From NCBI GenBank assembly GCA_006384855.1, contig VCJN01001385.1, positions 62,001 through 126,000 on the forward strand: a stretch of 64,000 nucleotides of DNA, read 5' to 3'. This DNA is from Tetraselmis striata. Lineage: Eukaryota; Chlorophyta; Chlorodendrophyceae; Chlorodendrales; Chlorodendraceae. The notes beneath the pieces are model-generated. The model was not told where the DNA came from, did not search any database, and worked only from the letters and a program-made list of their open reading frames with translations. Below are positions 46,225-58,000 of this stretch, one piece after another. Both the position numbers and the translations under genes were made by a program. Position 1 is the stretch's first letter. Every line of letters starts with the position of its first letter.

Positions 46225-47649
46225 TCAGGCCAGCAGCGCCGCGAGCCCGCTGCCAAAGTTCTTCTTGGCGTCCTCCGACACGGGCGAATCCCCGAGGTAC
46301 ACCCCCAGCAGCACCTCGTTCAGCTTGGGGGATGTGATCTTCCCCACCTGCGCAGCAGCCGCAAAGCCGCAGAACCCCTCACTCACTCGCCACTCGCCCC
46401 AACGCGGGCACACAAAAAGGGATTACTCCCCCCCCCCCCCCCCCCCCACCACACACGAGCGCCATCGAGCGACCCATCCCGTGCGCACCTGCTTTCCGTC
46501 GATGCGGGTCACCATGGTGTCGCCCGCCAGCGCAAAGGTGATGTCCAGGCCCTTGCGGAACTTGACGCCCACAAACTGGTCCGTGAACGCGTCCATCGTG
46601 TGCATCTCGCCCGCCTTCTTCAGCCCGGGCTCCATGCGCTCCTGCAGCCCGGCACGCGCGTGTGTGTCGCTGCGTGCCCACCCTCACTCCCGCACGTGCT
46701 TCATGCACTTCACGCCAGCATGCAGGCAGTTGGGGGCGCTCGCCTTCAGAGCGTTGGAGAAGGTGTCGCTGCTGATGTTGCCATAGTTGATGATCAACCG
46801 CACCGTCTTGTCAACGCCCTTGGCCGCAACGAAATCTGCGTGCTCCACACATGTCGGGTATAATTAGCCATCAGGGGGACGTTACATTGGTAGGTCATAC
46901 TCGTCGTTTGGATAAGCCCAGGATGACCCGCACCCTGTCTCGGTTTTGGGGGGGAGTGATTCACCTTTGTAGAGACTGCTGTCTGCAACCAGTTTGTCCT
47001 GGTTCTGCCCCTTGTACTTGGCCAGCTTGGCCCTCAGCCCAGAGGGGTCCACATACAGCCCTACCGCGTACACTGCCGCCGCAGGGGTGTCGATAGGATG
47101 GCACGCGAGTGGGGCGGTGGACACAATTAATTGCCTTTGTGTGTATTTTTTTGAGGGGGGGGGGGGGGGGGGGGGGGGTCGCAAATAATAACAGTCGAGT
47201 CGAATGGTGAGGACACAAAGGGCTGTCCCAATGCGCGAGTATGATGGGGCGCTGAGGGAAGTGAAATGCAGGGAAATAAAGTAAAAAATATCGGGGTGCG
47301 TGCTGGAGGTAGGGCCGCACCGTTTATGTTCTTCAGGCCGAGGATGCGCTTGGCGCGGACGCCCAGCCCCGGCGACGGTGGTGCATCCACTGGCGCCCCG
47401 CGTGCAGTACTCGGCGGAGAACTCGAGTCCGGTGGCGGACTCCTTCACGGTCTTAGCGCCCGAGACAAACTTTGATGGGTCCTTCTGCCCGGGCACGGCC
47501 ATGGACAGGGAGGCCAGGGGGCCTATGGCACCGGGGTTGCTCCTCCCGAAGGCGAAGGAGATGGCGGCCAGCCGAGGCGGGGGACCGCCGCCTCCGCTGC
47601 TCGGAGGCGCGCCGTCCAGGCGCAGATTGTCCCTCGTCGTGAATGGCAT
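46225..47649 (-). CDS. chalcone isomerase-like (CHI/FAP-fold) protein
   Basis: Five exons: 47321-47649, 46965-47072, 46744-46835, 46489-46641 and 46225-46347. The frame reads ...FVSGAKTVKESATGLEFSAEY, then GVRAKRILGLKNIN|VYAVGLYVDPSGL, FVAAKGVDKTVRLIINYGNI, ALK|ERMEPGLKKAGEMHTMDAF, FRKGLDITFALAGDTMVTRIDG and KITSPKLNEVLLGVYLGDSPVS, the typical order of chalcone-flavanone isomerase-fold proteins. True CHI makes flavanones; CHI-like FAPs bind fatty acids, often in plastids. An FAP-like role is more likely in an alga, and the first ~45 residues could be a transit peptide. Exon 1 is 329 nt where phase demands one base fewer or two more, and the frame slips near the G run at about 47365, so an extra base (error or mutation) is likely. 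The intron after exon 3 appears to use a GC donor. Confidence 0.85.
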
Positions 47650-47945
47650 CTTGATCCGCGATATCCAGACTTAAACGGGCAGATGCGGGTATGCTAACAG
47701 CGAGAATTCCCCAGCGATAATGGCGAGCAATAGTAACACGGAGAAGCAGCCCTGAACTGGCGTCGCTCTCGCCTCCGCGTCAGCCATCGTCAGCCATTAG
47801 CCACCGATTCTTGAGCGGCTCGCGTGCTGCCCAGCTGCGCGATCACCGAACGGGTGACCGCGTGCTGGTGGCTCAGCTCGTTTCGCCGCAACGTGTGTAC
47901 TAGGGCTCGTTCCATACCCTATAGTCCAAGTACCTATCCGGCTAT
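47650..47945. other. 5' flank of the chalcone isomerase-like gene
   Basis: No gene or clear promoter element is recognised. Confidence 0.35.
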
Positions 47946-47949
47946 CCCC

Positions 47950-48062
47950 CAGCAGGCAGGTACTGGTGTGAATTACAGCAAGAAAAAGGGCAGTAACCAC
48001 CTACTGCTAAAAGTAGTACTGGTGTGAATTACAAAAAGGGCAGTAACAAATCCACCTACTAC
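47950..48062 (-). repeat. shared 3'-end family, with internal duplication
   Basis: ACTGGTGTGAATTACA...AAAGGGCAGTAAC occurs twice in tandem (about 47961-47998 and 48019-48050), with CTACTGCTAAAAGTAGTACT between. On the minus strand this is the CTTTTAGC...CCCTTTTTGTAATTCACACCAGT end block seen near 32765-32860. Confidence 0.65.
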
Positions 48063-49409
48063 ACCCCTCCACATAAGTTTGGGGTCCCTTTTCGGCAGTC
48101 TCAAGACTTCACAAGTCTAGGGTACCTGAACGTAGGGTATATGAGATGAAACCCTGGAATCTCTTGGGGCTTTATAAAACCTGCATGACGAGTGGCTCAA
48201 ACCGAAGCTTAATGACCTTTGACTAGGGAATCACGCTGCACTTGGTGCGTGGATGGGCGTCGCCTGCAACTGCACCAAAACCGGGGTCGGTATCACGCAC
48301 ACGCCGACGCGCGTGCATAGGCAACCAAACGGCGGGATGGCCATGAACGCGTGAGGAAACACATTGGCGAGGGGCTCGGGTGCATTTGGTTGGGGTGCAG
48401 CCGTGTGGGCGGCGGCCAGTGCATGTCGCGTTGCGATACTGGCATGGCATCAGTGTCGGCCACGCGCGGCAACACCCCCTTGGCTTCAAAACGCTGTAAC
48501 TTTTCAGGGTTTGCTCAGAAAAACTTTTTAAAAATATCACGCCATTCCTCGTTCAATTCTGCGTCGGGAACACTCTTCCATAGTCACAAAATCGATTTTT
48601 GGGGTCTCCGGAAAAAATCCCCAAAGATGATCATCCAAGTTGCCCCTCACTGCCTCATGTGCCCACCCATATCGGGCGCGTGGCTTTGCGCCAAGTGCGT
48701 GTCTAAGCCCCATACTCAGTTTCGCGAGAGCGTTATGTATGTGGATGACCACGGACCACCAACACTTGGCATGTGCCACCTCCTAGCGATACACACATCT
48801 ACCAGCCAAAATGCCATTTTCCACAGCATTTTTCAAGGAATTTCATATTAATCAAAATCCACGCCCCTACCGCGCCACCCCGCCCACGAAACGGTGCAAC
48901 TGGCATTCCACCACGCGCCCCCATAGTAGAGCATTGCCCTACGCCAAGGGGGCCATCGAGCGCCTCTCCTACGTGCGTTCGCCACAGAAACAGCAGTATT
49001 TTCACCCCAAAACTGCTCCCCACAGTGGCCAACTTGACGTTGGGATGTCACGTCGTGCCTACAGCGACATGCTTTCAGTGGCCTACACGCACAGTGTGTG
49101 CAACTTATGCCAAGGGCCGTATCCACCGAGTTTGGTGCGACGAGTGCCGCTATTTCCATAGGTTTGGACGGTTGGCGCAACCCACAACTTTCTGGCGCCA
49201 ACGCACCATGCAATGATTTCGCGTTTTTGAAAGGGCGCCCACAAATGGTCGTGTTGTCGCGCGGGTGGGTATAAAGCGCACAATAGGCGTTCGCCCGAAC
49301 TATTCCCACTGTAGTTAGCATGTATGCACATGCAGCCGGCGTTATCCTCGCCCATGCATGCGCTTTGCGATCGAAAATGCAAAACCCGGACTTATGTGGA
49401 GGGGTGTAC
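48063..49409. other. unassigned spacer with Cys-pair coding-like words
   Basis: Overlapping plus-strand frames near 48640-49200 contain CLMCPP..GAWLCAKCVSKP, NLCQGPYPPS and VWCDECRYFHRFGR, suggestive of zinc-binding Cys pairs, but they fall in different frames with no start or splice pattern I can defend. It may be a decayed element or gene. Nothing firm. Confidence 0.3.
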
Positions 49410-50516
49410 AAAACGTAGTACTAGAAAATCAACACAGCAAGACGCCTAAAAGCGCCCCGCATCCCGCATGAGGCGGGATGAATGAGTGATGCGCACACGG
49501 TTCAGAGTCCGGGCCACGCGTGCGCGCGTGTGTGTGGGTGATCCTCGGACGTGCCGTGTAGTTTCAGCAACGGGATGGGAGACGAATCTGCGCCGTCTGA
49601 TGAGGCAGCGAGCACACTCTCGAGCGGCCACCAAGCTCAAGACCCCGAGGAAATCTCTTGCGAGCAAAGCCTCATGGTGAGCCCAGGTGGTACACCGAGT
49701 GCCCCGCGATGAGAGGGCACCCCGATCCGCAGCCAAGCATGCGATACCGCGCACTGTTCGGCGCACCCCCTTGCTCACCTCACCCACTGTGCCGAAGACC
49801 ATGCCCGTGTACTCCGACATATCCAAGATGTCTCGAAGAGGACCCTTCTGTCTGGGCTCCGTGTTGTGCCACGCCGCATCCCGCGCTGCCAACCCCCGTT
49901 GTATGTCGCCCAACAGGGAGCGCTCAAACCGATCCACAGCCGTGGCCCGGGGCACTGCAGTGTACTTGACCCCGTACCGCATAGTCTTGAACTCTAGCAG
50001 CATGGACTTCAAGCTCCGGGGATCATAGCTCCCGGTCATGACGTTGAACGCCGGAAGGGAGAGCTCTGCGTCCGGCACTAGGTTCTTGAGTTCATCCATG
50101 GGTACGGTGTTGCCGAGAGGCACTGCCTGCTGGGACAAGTTATCCACCTCCCGCCGTACAGCGATACCTAGGTCGTGAACACAGTGATCGCGGAAGGCAT
50201 CTGCGATAGCGTCGTGCTGTACACGCCAATGGGCATCTCGAGGCGCCGGGAGGTTCATGAGCGCGTCGCCGTATAGGTCAACGTTGACGGGGTTGTGCTC
50301 TGTCGAGGGCAGAATGATCTGGCTCCCAACCACTGGGGCCAAGCACGGGCTAGGCAGAAAGAAGTACCCGGCAGCGACCTCCCGCACCTCATGCGGAGTC
50401 ATGACCGTCCGCGCGGTGGGGATGGCCACCCTCCACACGCCTCCACATGCCTGACGCCGCGTCGAGCTGGTTGAACAAGATCCGTTCCCTACATGTGACA
50501 TGTGAGTAGAGGGCAA
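49410..50516 (-). mobile_element. unassigned dispersed element with a 356-codon ORF (copy B)
   Basis: A minus-strand ORF starts MPSTHMSHVG and ends at about 49446. It includes DAELSLPAFNVMTGSYDP, YTAVPRATAVDRFERSLLG, DMSEYTGMVFGTVGEVSKG and LLARDFLGVLSLVAAREC. Copy A at 31500-32170 covers roughly its C-terminal half. Just after the ORF comes the family end block (CTTTTAGGCGTCTTGCTGTG). No reverse transcriptase, integrase or transposase signature is visible, and the family is unknown. This copy looks more complete than copy A. Whether it is whole cannot be told without the consensus. Confidence 0.6.
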
Positions 50517-52047
50517 GCAAGGGGCAAAGCATAATCAGGGAACACACACTTACACGAAGCCTCACGCCATACACATAATAAGGCAAACACGCAGAGAACA
50601 TGCAAGCAAAGGTCAAGATGGACGGTGTCGCTTTGCCCGCTTTATTTTCTTATGCTTCCCGTCATGTTGAGTCGCCGCAGCCGCCCGCTGATGCTCAAAA
50701 ACTAGTACTGGTACAGGTACATAATATACAGTCATCGACCGGCGCGCGGCGCGCGGCGCGCTACCTGCGACAGTGTACAGGTACGAGTACTCGTACTGGT
50801 GCCCGACGGTTTTTTTGTTTTTTTCGCCCCCGGGACAGGACTGGCACCAGTGCAACCCTTGCAGCGTCTCTACGACGGCCGTTTAGGCAGCAATCCAGTT
50901 ACGGAAAGCCCTGGGTAGGCGACGCTCAGTTATAGTCATCAAGCAAATTGCCGAAGCATTTCGCAAGACTAATTGAAGGCCAGTGACGGAATTTCCAACA
51001 CAGTTGGATCACCGTCTAAAACACTGCCATCAAAATACCCGGCACTGACCACGAAAGGTCCGCCCTACGGGTACCCGTTTGGGCGTCGGCCCATTCGAGT
51101 AATGCGAGTTGGGGCAAGCCCCAACCCGCGGAGCAAAGCATTTCGGGAGTGCGATACATGTGCAACAAAAAAGGCAATGTGATGATGGAGGGCCCGACGC
51201 CATAGCTGGAAAAAATTCCCATTCCCAGTAAAATCCAGGGCGCCGTGAAGGGAGTACCCGACGGTACAGTACTTGCTGCGCGCAACGCAATATTGACTTT
51301 ACAGCCGCAGGGTACTATGACGCGCCGATCTGAGCAGGCGGGCATTAGCGACTACCTGTATCAGTACGATGATGGCACGCGGCGGTAATTATTATGTTAG
51401 TAGCACATTGGCCCGTACGGGGGTACGGGTACGACTCTAGATCTCGAGAGCAAGGATCCTGAGCAGCAGCCTTCAGCGCAGCAGCAGGCGGTCATCATCG
51501 GCGGCTGCTGACGAGCATATGTTCGCGCGTTCCGCGCGCACACGACCGGTCGTTGAACGCGACGCAATAACGTTTGCAGCGCGGCAACCGCCGGCAGCAG
51601 GCATCGCATACGACTTCCCGTCATCATCATGAGCACCGGTCTGCTGCAGGGGCGGTGCAGCAGCGAATACTAAAGGCAACAGCTTGTGCTACTGACCGCA
51701 TACTGTCGGCGACTCGGCTACCCCCCGGGCCCGACTGCCTGTGCGCTGCGAGGAGGCAGGCGGGAGCCGCGCGGGACGACCCGCGAGACGACCCCCCGGC
51801 GGAATACATAACGGCAGCCTGCGGGCCATATTATTGACAGCCAGGTGGGACGCGCGGCGCACGAACCTCTGGGAGGAGCTCACTCGCCCATCTCCCGCCG
51901 TCCCCTTCCCGCCCCGCATATGGATCGCCCCCTCCCTTCTCACCGAACGCTGTCGGGGTTTGTGTACCGCTATCCCGGGGGCTGAGAGCGCGCACGGCGG
52001 TGGGCTGTCTCGCGGCGGTTCAGGCCGACCGGAGAGGTGTGGTCGCC
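50517..52047. other. intergenic, 5' flank of the myosin gene
   Basis: It includes the second copy of a dispersed segment at 50834-50868 (GGGACAGGACTGGCACCAGT...) seen also at 5583-5617, GCGCG-rich and ACGAGTACTCGTAC words near 50740-50800, and CAGCAG-rich sequence near 51460-51500. No other gene is recognised. The last 200 nt before 52048 are C/T-rich and probably hold the myosin promoter or 5' UTR. Confidence 0.45.
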
Positions 52048-55000
52048 ATGGTGGTCGCGGCGGAGAGCAGCGCCGCGCAGCGCGCCTACCACGTCGGCTC
52101 CATGGTATGGGTGCCACTGGCGCAGGAGAAAGACCGTGTGGCCGGCGTGCCGGTGCTCTACGGCGGCTCCCGGCGGTCCGTGAGCGGCTGGGTGAAGGGC
52201 TGCGTGACGCGGCTGTCGGAGGGCGACGGCCTGTTGGACGTGGAGACAGAGGAGGGGCGCCGCCTGGCCGGCCTCGCCCCCGCGAGCTGCCCGTTGCAGA
52301 ACGAGCGCGATGACATCGTGGAGGACCTCACCGCCAGCGACTTTCTGCACGAGCCAGGGTGCGTGACAACGCTCCCCCCCCCTCCGGGAATCCATCAGAG
52401 CGGATACCTGCTGATCAAGGCGCAACGCTCCCCCCTCGAGGGGGGGGGGGGGGGGGGGGCTCTGTGGCTGCGGCTGCGGCTGCTCGCTGCGGGCTTGCAC
52501 TTGTACCCCCGCTCAGTCTTTTGCCGTGGCCGCCAGGATCCTGCACACGTTGCAGGTGCGCTACGCGCTGGACAGCATCTACACCTACAGTGGCAACATC
52601 CTCATCGCGGTGCGTGCGCTCGCTGCTTCTGCGCCCCGGGTGAATCGAGGTCGGAGGGCTGCTTAGGGCGAGCGGGATTTGGTGGGGAGGGGGGGGGAGT
52701 GGGCGCTGGATGTTGCCGGGAGCACCCAGCAGGAAGGGTGACGGTGGTGGTGCGGGGCCGTGCGCAGGTGAACCCGCACAAGAGGGTGCGCCATCTGTAC
52801 GGCAGCCGCATGATGGCGCAGTACCGCGGCCTCATGTTGGGCGACCTCAGCCCGCACGTCTACGCCATCGCGGAGCAGGTGCCCCCCCGCCCCCCGCCTG
52901 AGTCCATATAATGGCGTAGTGTGGTGTGGTGTGGCGTGGCGGCGCTGAGCGTGACTGCTGCCGCCACGCTGGCAGGCCTTCACGCTGATGATGATCGACA
53001 AGCAGCCGCAGTCGGTGCTGATCAGCGGGGAGTCAGGCGCCGGCAAGACGGAGACGGCCAAGCTGGTGATGCAGTACCTGGCGCACCGCGGGCAGGCGGA
53101 GGCGGCGCGCGGTGGGAGTGGCCGAGGGGCGAGGGCGGCCGCGGGCGGCGAGGCGGAGGAGGATGCAATCCCCATCGAGGAGCAGGTGCTGGAGTCCAAC
53201 CCGCTGCTGGAGGCCTTCGGCAACGCCAAAACCTCCCGCAACACCAACTCGTCCCGCTTTGGGAAGTTTGTGGAGATCAGCTTTGACGAGGCCGGCCGAG
53301 TGGTGCGCCAGCCCTTCCCCCCTCCCTATAAGGACGGCATTGACCCACTCATGCAGCCGTGCCGGGCGGACCCGCCCCACTGAGCTGTTCCTGCGGCCCC
53401 CCCGTGCGCAGATGGGCGCCACCATCAGCACCTTCCTTCTGGAGCGCTCGCGCGTGGTGGCCATCGCGGCGCCGGAGCGCTCGTACCACATCTTCTACCA
53501 GCTCTGCGCCGGCGCCTCGGAGGTGCAGCGCGCGGTGCTACACCTCGAGGGCGGCGCACGGGCCTTCCGCTACCTCACCGCCAGCCCCGTCCTCGCCCTC
53601 GAGGTGCCCCCCCCCCCCCCCCCCCCCCACCCACCCTTCCCGCCGCCTCCCAACGTACTAAGTGAGTAGGTTGGATTGATTGGAACTGGTGCGCCTCGTG
53701 TTCCGTTCCACCCCAATCATTCGCCCCCCCCCCCCCCCCCCCCCTGTGCCTGCCATCCGGCATCCAAATGGCACACAGTATATATATGTGTATATATATA
53801 TATATGTATACATATATATACATATATATATATATACATATGTACTTATACATACATATATATGTACACATATATACATACTTGTATAACCTTAACAGTT
53901 ATATATGTACTTATTTGTATTTATATTCATATTCATCTACATCTGGTGGACCTGCAAAGCGGGCATGTTCAGAAAGAACCGGGTGAATACATTGTTAGTT
54001 ATCATTCGTAATGATTTGCGACATTACAATTTGCTTTGTTCCATCTATCAATCATATCGCCCTACCGCTCCTCCTGTGACTCGCTCGCACCGCGGAGTCA
54101 ATCAAATTCGGAGTTCACCTTCCTGCCATCATAACCTTCCCGGCGTTATAGCACTTGCCAATAAACTACATGCAGACGGAGAAGTGATACACTACCTGGC
54201 AGACATGCATAGAGGCCACCACATATTCAGATAGGATATATAGCACCGCAGTGTGGTTTGGTCGGTCTAACACATCGTGGCGCGCAGGACATGGACGACG
54301 TCGAAGCGTTCCAGCACACGTGCGACGCCATGCGCATCGTGGGGCTGACCGACGGCGACCAGCAGGCAGTGTTTGCCATCGTGGCGGCTGTCCTGCACCT
54401 CGGCAACATCGAGTTTGTCGCCGGCCCCACGGGGGAGGACTGCGCTGTCGCCAACCCCGTGACGCTGGAGACCGTGTCAGAGCTGCTGGGGGTGGGCACC
54501 CGCAGACAGTGGAGCTCTTTGCGTTGACGCCCGACTGCTGTGGCCTTATCCCCCCTTCAATGGGCACCCACACGCGCATGCTGCGGCCCCGCTGACGCCC
54601 CATGCGGCGCCCCGCAGATCACGGCGGACAAGCTCTCCCGTGCGCTGATGACCCGCACCATCGAGACCGTGGGCGAGAGCATCGTCAAGCCGCTCACTGC
54701 CGCCGCTGCTGCGGAGTCGCGAGACGCCCTGGCCAAGACGCTGTACGGAGCTCTCTTTGACTGGCTGGTGGCGGCCGTTAACCGGCGCATCGCCGCGCTT
54801 GGTGACCCTCCCCCCCCCCCCCCCCCCCCTTTCCCGGGTTCGTCTTCTCCAGCCACTCCGTGTGAGTCTGGGGCTGCGTGCTGAGGGCATCATGCGGTGC
54901 TCGCAGGCTCTGTCTCGATGACGAGCCACACCATTGGCATCCTGGACATCTACGGCTTCGAGTCCTTTGAGGACAACTCGTTCGAGCAGCTGTGCATCAA

Positions 55001-58000
55001 CCTGGCCAACGAGCGCCTGCAGCAGCAGTTCAACCAGCACGTGTTCAAAGAGGAGCAGGACGAGTATCAGCGCGAGGGCATCGACTGGTCGTACGTGAAG
55101 TTTGTGGACAACCAGGTGCGCTGCACGCCATCCTCCTGCTCCCCCGGCTTTGCTACCTTGCTCTTGTCTGCATGCAATCTCGCCCTGATTGTGGCTCGCG
55201 CTCTGTGCTGTCAGGAAACGCTGGACCTGCTGGAGGGCATGCCCGGCCAGCCCGGCCTGGGCGTGTTCCCCCTGCTGGACGAGGCCTGCCGCCTCCCCAA
55301 GGCCACCTCGGCCGACCTCGCGCACACCGTCCGCACCCGGCTGGCCGGCAAGCCGCGCTTCGACGCCCCCAAGCGCTCCGCCAAGTCCTTCACCGTGTGC
55401 CACTACGCAGGGCAGGTTATGTACAACACCGACCTGCTGCTGGACAAGAACCGCGACTACCTGGTGGCGGAGCATCAGGTGCGGCCTGCGGCTACTTGCC
55501 CACTGTGGCATACGGATGAGGCACGCAATTATAAGCATTTCTTCTATGGCAAGTATGGCCCGTCCTTGTGGCCGTTCGTGGGAGATTGATGGTGGTTTGC
55601 TGCGCGGTTATTGCAGGAGCTGATGGCGAGCAGCAGCAACCACTTTCTGCGGACGCTGCTCCTGGCGGACGCCAACGTGCCGGCCAACGCCGGGCGTGCG
55701 CGCGCGGCCTTCAAGCTCTCCACGGTCGGCGACCGCTTCCGCAAGCAGCTGCAGGTGCTCACGCGCACGCTGAACAAGACCAACCCGCACTACATCCGCT
55801 GCGTCAAGCCCAACTCTGAGAGCCGCCCGGGCAGCCTGGACGCCGGGTGCGCCTCCCTTCCTGCGCTCAGAGAATGTGCCCCACCCCAGGTCGTGTGCCA
55901 TCACCGCGTATCGTCCGATTGTCGGCTGAGTGCCGCGCCGTGGGTTCTGCCGCCAGGTACACGCTGGAGCAGCTGCGCGCCGGCGGTGTGCTGGAGGCTG
56001 TTCGCATCGCCTGCGCGGGCTTCCCCACCCGGAAGGCGCATTCTCAGCTGCTGGCGCGCTATGGCATGCTACTGCAGGTCTGCGGTGGCCCATGGCAAAC
56101 CGCTGCCCCTGCGCAAACATACAGACATATAGACATATACATGCGACAGCCGTGTGAAGCCCCCTGCCTCACCTGCTCAGGGTCTGTCCGAGACGAACTT
56201 TGCGCAGCTGCGCCGCCTGGAGGCGATGGTGCTTCACGGCGAGGAGCACGACGTGGACCCAGAGACTGTCAAGCTGCTAGTCAGGAGGCTCCTGGGGCAG
56301 CAGGGCCTGGAGGTATGGTTGCACCAGCATGGTCGGCCCGGTCTGCAGCCACTCTCCCGCCACTACATAGATGTATATACACATATACATACATAAATAT
56401 ATATTTACACACAAATATACATACATATATATGTATGATTGTATGCAGATATATACAGGAATATATGTATGTATGCATACATATATATTATATATGTATG
56501 AATATATGTATGTATGTATACATCTCTGTGTTGGACGCCATCCCCTGGCGGATGCCTCGGCCGCGCTGACTTGGCCGCTTGTTCTCGGGTGCCTGCTCAC
56601 AGGGATGGCAGATCGGCCACACCCGCGTGTTCCTGCGCAGCGGGCAGCTCGCCCAGCTGGAGGGCATCCGCGGCGCGCGGCTGTCCAAGGCGGCCATCAC
56701 CCTGCAGGCCGCCGCGCGCGCCTTCCTCGCGCAGGCCGCCTTCCGCCGCGCCAAGAGCGCCATCATCACCCTCCAGGCCGCCTCGCGCGCGTTCGCCGCC
56801 CGCCGGCAGGTTGGTGTCCTGCGCCGCCGGGCCGCCGCCACCCGCATCCAGGCCACCTGGCGCATGTGGTGCATGCGGCGCCTCCTGCTGGCGCACCGCC
56901 AGTGCAAGGCCGCCCTCAAGATCCAGGTACAACCCCCAAATGCCTCCTCCATCCCCAACAACGCTCTTGCTGGGTCTGCTTCGGCTTTGCTTGCCGAACC
57001 CATGCTGATCCCCCCCCCCCCCCCCCCTCCCCCCCCCGGATGCCTTGCAGTCCTGGGCGCGGATGGTGGTTGTGCGGCGCCGCTTTCTGGAAGAGACAGA
57101 GCTTGGCCGCCGCGCAGCGCTGCGAGCCCGCAAGGTGCAGGTCACCGCTCACCTTCCCTGCAGTCGCATCCCCTTTCTCTGTGCCAACCACCTGGCCGGC
57201 ATGGCGATGAAATGGCCGCAATGTACACATGGACTAGGGGGGTTCGAACTAGGGGGTTCGGACTCGGCGGGTATGTACGGATGTCTCCGCTGTGCGCTGG
57301 GCGAGCACTGCTCAAGAACTCTTTGTACAGCCGTGCGACGTGCAACACAATCTACCGGCAAACATCGTCAAACTGGTGGCGGTGGACCTATTAGACCCTG
57401 TAGTATATTCAGCCGTTCAATGGCGATGCATTCAAGCTTTGAAGAGCTGGCGGTGGCGTTTGCTATGATTCGCCATACTTATGTCTGTATGCGATTTCCG
57501 ACAGGTATGGCAATGTAGGTTCTGATTTGCAGTGTTCGGGGTACCGCATTGGCATCTGTAGCTGTGGTTTTGTGTCGGCATTTGACAAGGTATTCATGGC
57601 ATCATGAAGATAATTAGGTCCAGAGTGAAATAGCGTCAATTCTGGGGGCGTGCCGCCAGCTGCACAGAAATCACCCGTGTAAATAGTTTGTCCCCAAAGT
57701 CGCGGTGAAGCTGATCCCTGGACCGCAGTCATATCACCGGTAGGCCCGCGGTGTGTCAGAAACAGAACAGGCGTATAGCTGTACATGGGTCCGAAACCGT
57801 TTGAGCACATGCACCTTATTCCCTGCTGAACCATCTGCCTCTCACCTGCCGCTCTGGCGCTTTCTGTCGGCACCCCGTAGGAGCGCGCAGCGGTGGCAGT
57901 GCAGAGCGGCGCGCGGCGCTGGCTGGCGCAGCGCAAGGCGACCGGGCTGCGCCGCGAGGCCGCACGGCTAGCGGAGCTGCAGGCGGCAACAGAGACGCTG

